A stretch of DNA of 64,000 bases from Pycnopodia helianthoides. Lineage: Eukaryota > Echinodermata > Asteroidea > Forcipulatida > Asteriidae. The stretch covers positions 7,240,700 through 7,304,699 of the forward strand of contig CM063245.1 in NCBI GenBank assembly GCA_032158295.1. The letters run 5' to 3'. The notes under the pieces were generated by a model. The model worked only from the letters and a program-made list of their open reading frames with translations. It was not told where the DNA came from and ran no database searches. The translations under genes were made by a program, and so were the position numbers. Shown here piece by piece: positions 58,684 to 64,000 of this stretch. Every line of letters starts with the position of its first letter. Position 1 is the stretch's first letter.

Positions 58684-60433
58684 TCAGCTTATCGGCCGTA
58701 TCGATCCGCTTGGCCTCAGTTTCCAGAATCTCTTGAAACTTCCCGTTGAAACTTCCCGTTGAAACTTCCCGTTGAAGAGGTCTTTCCCTAGGAGGGTAAG
58801 GTCTTCTAACTTCTTCTTTGCCCCCTCGTAGGGGATGTACAGAGTATCCAGGATGTTGGCTCTGCGAGACTTGGCTGAGATGAGAGATATTCTCGTGAAT
58901 TGGTCAAAGAAGAAACGAAGTGCTTCATCCAAACATCTGAAGGCTACCGCCAGCATATCAGCTGGGATGGGCGAGTCTTCTTCACAAGCGCAGACAATGT
59001 ACTCGGAGAGTAAGAGTAAAAATGCGCTTGTTTTTGAGCCAAATCTGGAAGCTTCGTCAACTTTCTTTAAGACATCTTCCATTTTGGCTTTTGCCTTGTC
59101 ATTGAAGATGGCCTTGGTCGCGGTTCTACCGCTGTCTCCAGTTAGCTTGTCCTTGGCCGTGCCTGGTATAAGCGGAACTGTCAGGAAATCCTCACAGTCC
59201 TTCTCCGGAAAATGGAAGTAGGCTGATGCCCGCTGTGGATACGGAGTCCATTTCTTTGTAGCTGCAATGCACTGGATACGGTCTACGCATAAACTGTCCA
59301 TCGGCATGGTAGGAAAGGTTGGGGGGCGGAACTCTTCCGTGCCTGTCCATCGTTTAAACGACTGATCGGGTAGTTGAAGCACTCGTACCATGTCGCGTTG
59401 AAGCAGTCTCAATTGCGTTTCAAAAGAAGAGAGGCTGGAGATGTCTGGAATTTCCTCCTCCCCTGAACGCCCGTCCAGGGGCGGTGCGTGAGAGTTGCCG
59501 TCATTTCTTTCATCCATGGTGGGATCGCCGTGAACAGAGGTACCAAAGTTCATTGACGGATGGATTGAAATAGCGGCTGTTGATCCAGAGGGGGATCTGT
59601 CACTGCCCGGTAAGGACGGAGCGCCGGAGCCGTTGTTTGAGCGACGGGGTGATCCCATGAGCCTGGCGCGGTCCAGGTTCCAGTTCTGTTCATGGGGTAA
59701 GATAAGACCGGGATTCGGGTTTGGGAATGTTGCCACCGGAGGTTTAATCCAGTGAACGCCGGAGGGGGTCCCCACTGATGTTGTCTAGTCAGTGCAGATA
59801 ATGAAGTGCTTATCTCTTGAAATCTGTTGTGGACACGCTGTCTTTCTTCTTCTTCTTTCTCTTTGTCCCGTCCCGGGGTGTTTCCCCCGAGGAGGACAAA
59901 GGAGGATTACCCCTGCGCTTTTCTGTTTGAGTTAATCCGCTCTCTTCAGAAAACTCTGATGAAAGGTCCGATCTCGGGACTCCAGAGCATCGAAGCGTGA
60001 CAGAGGTAGATTGGGAATCCCCTGCCTTTGTCGGGAGGAGAGACCAATCACGCCCGGTAGGCCCACCGTGTTTTGCCCTGGTGGGTCCTGGTGGGTCTGT
60101 GCGAGATGAACGCACGGAGGGGGCCGGTGAAGATTGGGCTCTGGCCCTGCTTCTTGACCGGTCACTCCCGGAAGGAGTCTTGGGTACAAGGCTGGGTGTG
60201 AAGAGCGAGGGGACCCCGGCAGGGGGGACCGACGCTGGCTGGCTTGGTGACGCTGATGGTCTAGAGACCGAAGGTGAGTTCGAGCGGGTATTGTTCCCTT
60301 TTGGGGCCTTGCCCTTGGGACCGCTCGTGCTCTTAGTCATGCCTTTTTTCACATTTGAACCTTTACGGTCTTTCGCCGGGGGAAACAAAGTCCCGTGGGC
60401 AGACCCATCCTCGGGGCTGTCACGGTGTTCCAT
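58684..60433 (-). pseudogene. DIRS gag-like protein (two open frames, slippage-damaged)
   Basis: The upstream frame 60433-59810 is basic and Ser/Pro/Arg-rich (PSVSRPSASPSQPASVPPAG; ends KRKKKKKDSVSTTDFKR), low complexity and probably RNA binding. The second frame, 59775-58684, has a more structured part (ERNDGNSHAPPLDGRSGEEE, LRLLQRDMVRVLQLPDQSFK, EDFLTVPLIPGTAKDKLTGD, EYIVCACEEDSPIPADMLAV). Near its end the 13-bp segment ttcaacgggaagt is present three times in a row (58747-58785 region), which shifts the frame. The fragment at 12.4-12.5 kb has one copy of the same site and continues EAEAK-x-L-x-x-x-DK. No zinc knuckle is seen. Whether the two frames were once joined is unclear. Confidence 0.75.
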
Positions 60434-60509
60434 ACCGCAGTATGTTTCCCAACAAAGTTTTGTTTAATATCTCGTGTAGGAATCGCCCTGTGCCGAGATA
60501 TTCAAGGAC

Positions 60510-60745
60510 GTTCGGGGAGCAGTGAACGACCGACGGCCGGTATACTCCGCGATGCGACCTAGTCTAGCATACTAACTCCCCGAGCTAGTTGAGACGACCG
60601 AGGGAAGGGAACGTCCGACGGTCGGTATACCCCAAGCTACGTCTCGCTAGATCTCTTAGCCTACCACAGACTAAGAGGAAATGACCGGGAGAAGGGAACG
60701 GCCTACGGCCGTTATACTCCGCGACGCTTCGCTAGTCCCCTGAAC
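60510..60745. repeat. Three diverged repeats in the DIRS leader
   Basis: Units of about 86-87 bp begin gaacgaccgacggccggtat (60523), gaacgtccgacggtcggtat (60609) and gaacggcctacggccgttat (60696), each followed by actccgcga-gc- or related sequence. Each carries a small inverted repeat (ccgacggccgg, cgacggtcg, cctacggccg), suggesting three successive stem-loops in the leader. Confidence 0.75.
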
Positions 60746-61006
60746 GGTCAGAGAGAGAACTCCCGGACAGGGGCCCCACGGGTGGAGCGACTAGCTAATC
60801 GGAAACCAACCAAATCGGAACCAAGAATATGACTCGTAACCGAGAGTAATCTTATTAAAACTTTTCTCTACAACACAACACAACTCTACTAAAGTAAACT
60901 TTATTTAGATAGTAATAATAACGATTGTTTTTACCTAGCAAAAACGTACAAATTTCTCAAGAACGAGAGAGAGTGTTGAAAAACACGTCTGTACGTTACC
61001 CACGCT

Positions 61007-61149
61007 AGAAAAAAAGAGGAAGTAACATGGCGGAGTCAATGCATAGCATGATGGGTAGACCCAAGAGGGCGCCACCAACGGTTGTAATGCTTTTAGCGAA
61101 ATTGCCCTTCGGCTATTAAATATGCAATAGTAGTGCTATTTGGGTAAGT
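61007..61149. repeat. DIRS right inverted terminal repeat
   Basis: agaaaaaaagaggaagtaac through gtagtgctatttgggtaagt. It is the inverted partner of 54997-55141, and the element ends 13 bases further on at gaagtagac. Confidence 0.9.
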
Positions 61150-61163
61150 GAACGAAGTAGACT

Positions 61164-61325
61164 TGCTGATTATTTAGAATCCATTATTTTATCTTCTGAA
61201 CCAGTTTTAATAACTGGAGATTTTAACATCCATGTTGACATTTCTGACGATCCAAACACTATACGTTTTTTACTACTTCTTGAATCCATGGATTTCCAGT
61301 CTCCAGTGCTCGATCCCGACGTTGT
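61164..61325 (+). pseudogene. LINE endonuclease fragment beside the DIRS insertion
   Basis: Plus-strand frame directly after the DIRS end: LADYLESIILSSEPVLITGD, FNIHVDISDDPNTIRFLLLL, ESMDFQ. ITGDFNIH is the catalytic motif of the endonuclease domain of CR1/L2-type LINEs, and the helix before DFQ is typical. It is lost after about 160 bp, where unrelated sequence follows. Confidence 0.75.
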
Positions 61326-61470
61326 CTGACTGGTTCTTATGACAATGGTGTACTTCTCTGTCTGTAGGGTCGGAGCTGATGGAATGTGAGCTGAGCCATG
61401 CACCTACCAAAACTGTGGCCAGGAGGATACATGGTTCCTGGGTACCTCAATGGTTTTCTTCCAGAGCCTT

Positions 61471-61795
61471 CATAGCATGCTTACTAACGCCAGATGCAGT
61501 CTTCAGACAGGCTCTGATTTAACAGAAATTAGCCTGCATAGCATGCTTACTATTGCCAGATGCAGTCTTCAGACAGGCTCTAAATTAACAGAAATTAGCA
61601 AGCATAGCATGCTTACTATTGCCAGATGCAGTCTTCAGACAGGCTCTGATTTAACAGAAATTAGCCTGCATAGCATGCTTACTAACGCCAGATAGTCTTC
61701 AGACAGGCTCTGAGTTAACAGAAATTAGCCTGCATAGCATGCTTACTAACGCCAGATACACTGGTCTTCGAACAGGTTTTGAATTACCGGAAACA
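61471..61795. repeat. 66-bp minisatellite, five copies
   Basis: The unit catagcatgcttactaacgc-cagatgcagtcttcagacag-gctctgatttaacagaaatt-agcctg starts at 61471, 61537, 61603, 61669 and 61733 (the fourth unit is 2 bp shorter). Because 66 is divisible by three, the first units form an open frame (61450-61695) with a 22-residue repeat. I do not regard it as a gene. Confidence 0.95.
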
Positions 61796-62589
61796 TTTTG
61801 ACCAGAAGCTAAATGCACTAGTGGCGTAGGTTTTGGCCCAAGGATTGCATTTTTTGCACCTTTCATTCCTTTAGAAGCAAGAGGGGAAGACCATGAGACA
61901 CCATATAATTTCCATTTCCCAGGGCTGTGATCCAGACAGCATGTACCCAGTGTGAGTGTTGCTAGGACTGGCATTGTCAGTGACATGACTAGCTTTTGGT
62001 GGCCTCTCAGGTACAGACTTAGCAATTTGACACCCAAATTAACTAGTTGCCGGAGGAATATTTCTACTCCAAGGTCTATAATTCATGAATGTCTTGCAGT
62101 GAATGGGGCTTAATTTACTGGCATGAACTGCAAGGAACAAAATTCTTAGCAGTGAACCCCACTTGCTTTTGTGTGACTCCACCAATACATGTTCACTATA
62201 CAGTAGTCTAAAGAAAGAAATAATACGCTGGAACTTACGCTATCGGGAAAAGTTACAAAAAGCCAACAGTGTGTAGAATTATAAAGATACAGAAGAATAA
62301 AAACGACACTGCTTGTGTACTTAACTTCTTTATTTAATACAAAATTATACAGAGAAGCTTTGAAGCATGTCTTACCATGACGAACGCTAGATAAAAGAAA
62401 AGACGACCAGTGGGCCGGCTAAGGTGGGCAAAGGAAGGTGCCCTTTGTGTGGTATCAGAGTTTAGTGTAGAAGCCTAGGGCTTAGAGAAATACGCAAATG
62501 TAAGTTTAACAGGCGAGGGAGTCCATGAAGTGGACCACAACATTCATAACAGAAAGGAGTGTTTGTTCTAGCATAAAAAACCAACTTAC
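61796..62589. other. Intron sequence, no feature recognised
   Basis: The minus-strand open frame 61699-62037 partly overlaps the minisatellite and has no domain. Confidence 0.35.
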
Positions 62590-62731
62590 GTGGACAAGAT
62601 TGTACCATCTTCCTTTGGGAAATGTTCCATTCACTGCAGTAGCTCCTTGTTCTAAGACTGGAGTGATAATAACAGCTGGGCCTAGCATGAATTGTCTGTC
62701 CACATCATACAGCTTTGAATCATCAGGGAAT
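62590..62731 (-). CDS. GH31 alpha-glucosidase exon (end of catalytic barrel)
   Basis: The minus-strand acceptor ...gaattgttag opens an exon that uses one base to finish a codon and then reads FPDDSKLYDVDRQFMLGPAV, IITPVLEQGATAVNGTFPKG and RWYNLVH, ending at a gtaagt donor, phase 0. FPxD...DxQFxxGPxxxxxPVLxxGA...YFPxxxWY is the conserved stretch at the end of the GH31 barrel. It joins in frame to GNYF of the 49567-49789 exon. No further upstream exon is recognisable between 62732 and 64000. Confidence 0.93.
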
Positions 62732-63009
62732 CTAACAATTCACATACAAAAGGAAACATCTTTAAAAAGGATTGTTTTATTCCACACACAAAAATTGCTG
62801 TGACTTGTTAGAAACTCTTTTCTTGGTAATATGTTTGTACACTCAAAGCAGACATTTATGAATTCTCTAGGAATGTTTGCTGAACATTGTACTTTATTCT
62901 TTTACCACAAATGCTTATTAAATAAACAATTTCCCTTAATTACTGCTATGGCATCGTGCATAGATTATTTTACACCCAAATGTCCCTTGTGGTTTATCAC
63001 TTGATATTT

Positions 63010-63110
63010 GAAATAAAAAGTTGCATCCCCTTTAGGTGATCCCTCTGCTGCCGCTTCCTAGGTAGTAACACCCAGTCAGTTTCTCTTGAGGTTTAATACT
63101 TGGTAAATAA
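63010..63110. repeat. Fragment of the tRNA-like repeat family
   Basis: gttgcatccccttt-aggtgatccc, gctgccgcttcctaggt and cacccagtcagtttctcttgaggttt match, in one orientation, the complement of the 54595-54640 spacer and the flank at 54838-54865. The tRNA-like part is missing between them. Confidence 0.6.
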
Positions 63111-63650
63111 TTCTTTTTACAAACAACCAGTAAAAATCAAGAATTAAGGTGGCTGTGTTTTTGACCTCAAACAAGGTTTCTGTTATGTCAGGGATTTTGT
63201 GCATGTTTGTAGGTACTTATAAACAGGAAACTGAACATTGTGGGGCAACTTGTAAATAACTAAATTTCAGACATATTATTATATTTCAGGACAAAAATAA
63301 AATTCTATTTAATTTTATCAACCATGAAGTTTTTAGTTTGCTTAAATTTAACACTTTCCTATTTTTTTGTCACTATATTTAGAATCTGCTTCATAATATG
63401 ATCATATCAAATTTGACTATAACAATAATATTCACTTAATATTGTCTATGCAAATGCCATGATAAAACTATGATTACTGTTCGAACGAAGAAGTTGGCGT
63501 TTTTCTGCATTTGTGGTTGTATTTTGTATCAGTATACTATAGTATACTCCATTAAACTTCTGCATACAGCTATTCAGCTTCATTGCATCCAATTGTGCTC
63601 TTCCAGACTGCTCAGCCAACCAAGCCTTCCACTGGTCCTTCAGAGTATGA

Positions 63651-64000
63651 GGTAACTTTTGTTACAAATCTCAACTCACGGTTTTTGATCTGAATCTTAA
63701 GCCTCAATGTACAGCCATGACAATTAGTCAGTACTCAGTAATGTATCTTCGTGGCATATGTCCCTACCGTTATGAAGATGAATGTAAACTGGACAGTGAA
63801 TTCTTGCAGAAATCGTGTGTTCATGTAGAGGAGATTGGTATATTGCATCGCCACTGCGATATTAGAAATATGGGAAACGAAAATGATGGAGAACACATGA
63901 GAAGAGCGCTGGTAAATGTGTCAAAGTTCTTCAACCAATTCCACCTAAGACTGCTACCTGTGACGCCAATCTCAAAGAACTACATGTACATAATTGCCAC
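63651..64000 (+). other. Open reading frame running off the window edge, possible exon
   Basis: The frame stays open for 116 codons from 63651 to the end. It includes MTISQYSVMYLRGICPYRYE, DECKLDSEFLQKSCVHVEEI, GILHRHCDIRNMGNENDGEH and MRRALVNVSKFFNQFHLRLL. The Cys/His content and codon use look protein-like, and a pyrimidine-rich tract ending in CAG (63625-63643) lies just before. I cannot name the family. It lies on the strand opposite the alpha-glucosidase gene. It could be a host exon or part of a mobile element. Confidence 0.4.

Larger units (their letters stand above)
54957..61162 (-). mobile_element. Nearly complete DIRS retrotransposon (copy F, 6.2 kb)
   Basis: Minus-strand order: leader, gag (58684-60433), RT/RNase H (56373-58492), tyrosine recombinase (about 55434-56415), internal complementary region (55194-55289), terminal repeat. 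Inverted terminal repeats are at about 54997-55141 and 61007-61149. The internal complementary region contains the exact complement of the left edge (54957-55010) joined at 55247/55248 to the complement of the right edge, which fixes the element's ends to the base. This is the defining architecture of DIRS elements, which replicate through circles and integrate by recombinase without target duplication. Each gene carries at least one frameshift, so this copy is inactive but young-looking. Confidence 0.93.

Noticed and set aside
59997..60467. 156-codon plus-strand frame
   Set aside because: Antisense shadow of the low-complexity gag frame; no domain.

Overview
The window is animal nuclear DNA. 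It has split exons with GT/AG junctions, large introns, and no operons or ribosome-binding sites. The transposon content points to a marine invertebrate: DIRS-order tyrosine-recombinase retrotransposons, CR1/L2/jockey-type LINEs (one with a 2A-like peptide), an EnSpm/CMC-like transposase, a THAP-bearing DNA transposon, TTAA-flanked MITEs and a tRNA-like repeat. An echinoderm is my best guess, but this is inference from repeat style and not a match to a known genome.

Two host genes can be pieced together. (1) On the minus strand, four consecutive 3' exons of a glycoside hydrolase family 31 alpha-glucosidase (acid alpha-glucosidase / maltase-glucoamylase / sucrase-isomaltase type) lie at 62590-62731, 49567-49789, 35569-35771 and 34627-34689. 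All splice phases agree and the last exon carries the stop. The gene spans at least 28 kb here and continues beyond the right edge. (2) On the plus strand, two exons at 22146-22315 and 25110-25391 join in frame into the C-terminal part of a protein with a BEN-domain-like end.

Most of the rest is mobile DNA. 1-1559: partial DIRS element. 1612-2638: pogo/Tigger-like element. 7791-7952: large palindrome. 9167-9547, 20607-20999 and 33558-33948: one TTAA MITE family. 10815-12520: DIRS fragment. 12742-13224: LINE 5' end. 13.4-15.3 kb: CATCAAACAG-type repeat block followed by an EnSpm-like transposase, cut by a DIRS leader fragment (to 16147). 16.2-20.6 kb: CRE-rich repeat modules interrupted by a LINE. 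22.6-24.6 kb: THAP element nested in a foldback repeat, inside the BEN-gene intron. 27.8-30.5 kb: TIR-bounded element filled with (TG)n minisatellite. 34325-34630: piggyBac-like MITE sitting on the stop codon of the alpha-glucosidase gene.

The introns of the alpha-glucosidase gene hold a 4.1-kb satellite of exactly 74 units of 56 bp (38193-42336), a gag-recombinase Ngaro/DIRS relic (42698-44325), a 1.9-kb hairpin-ended modular element (44520-46441), a second minus-strand relic (46.7-47.95 kb), a minus-strand LINE (51.96-53.5 kb), an inverted pair of tRNA-like repeats (54383-54828) and a nearly complete 6.2-kb DIRS element (54957-61162). That DIRS element shows both inverted termini and the internal complementary region that define the order. 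The longest stretches with no recognisable feature are 2.7-7.7, 8.1-9.1, 9.5-10.8, 25.5-27.8, 30.5-32.9, 35.8-38.2 and 47.95-51.9 kb, minus the items listed.
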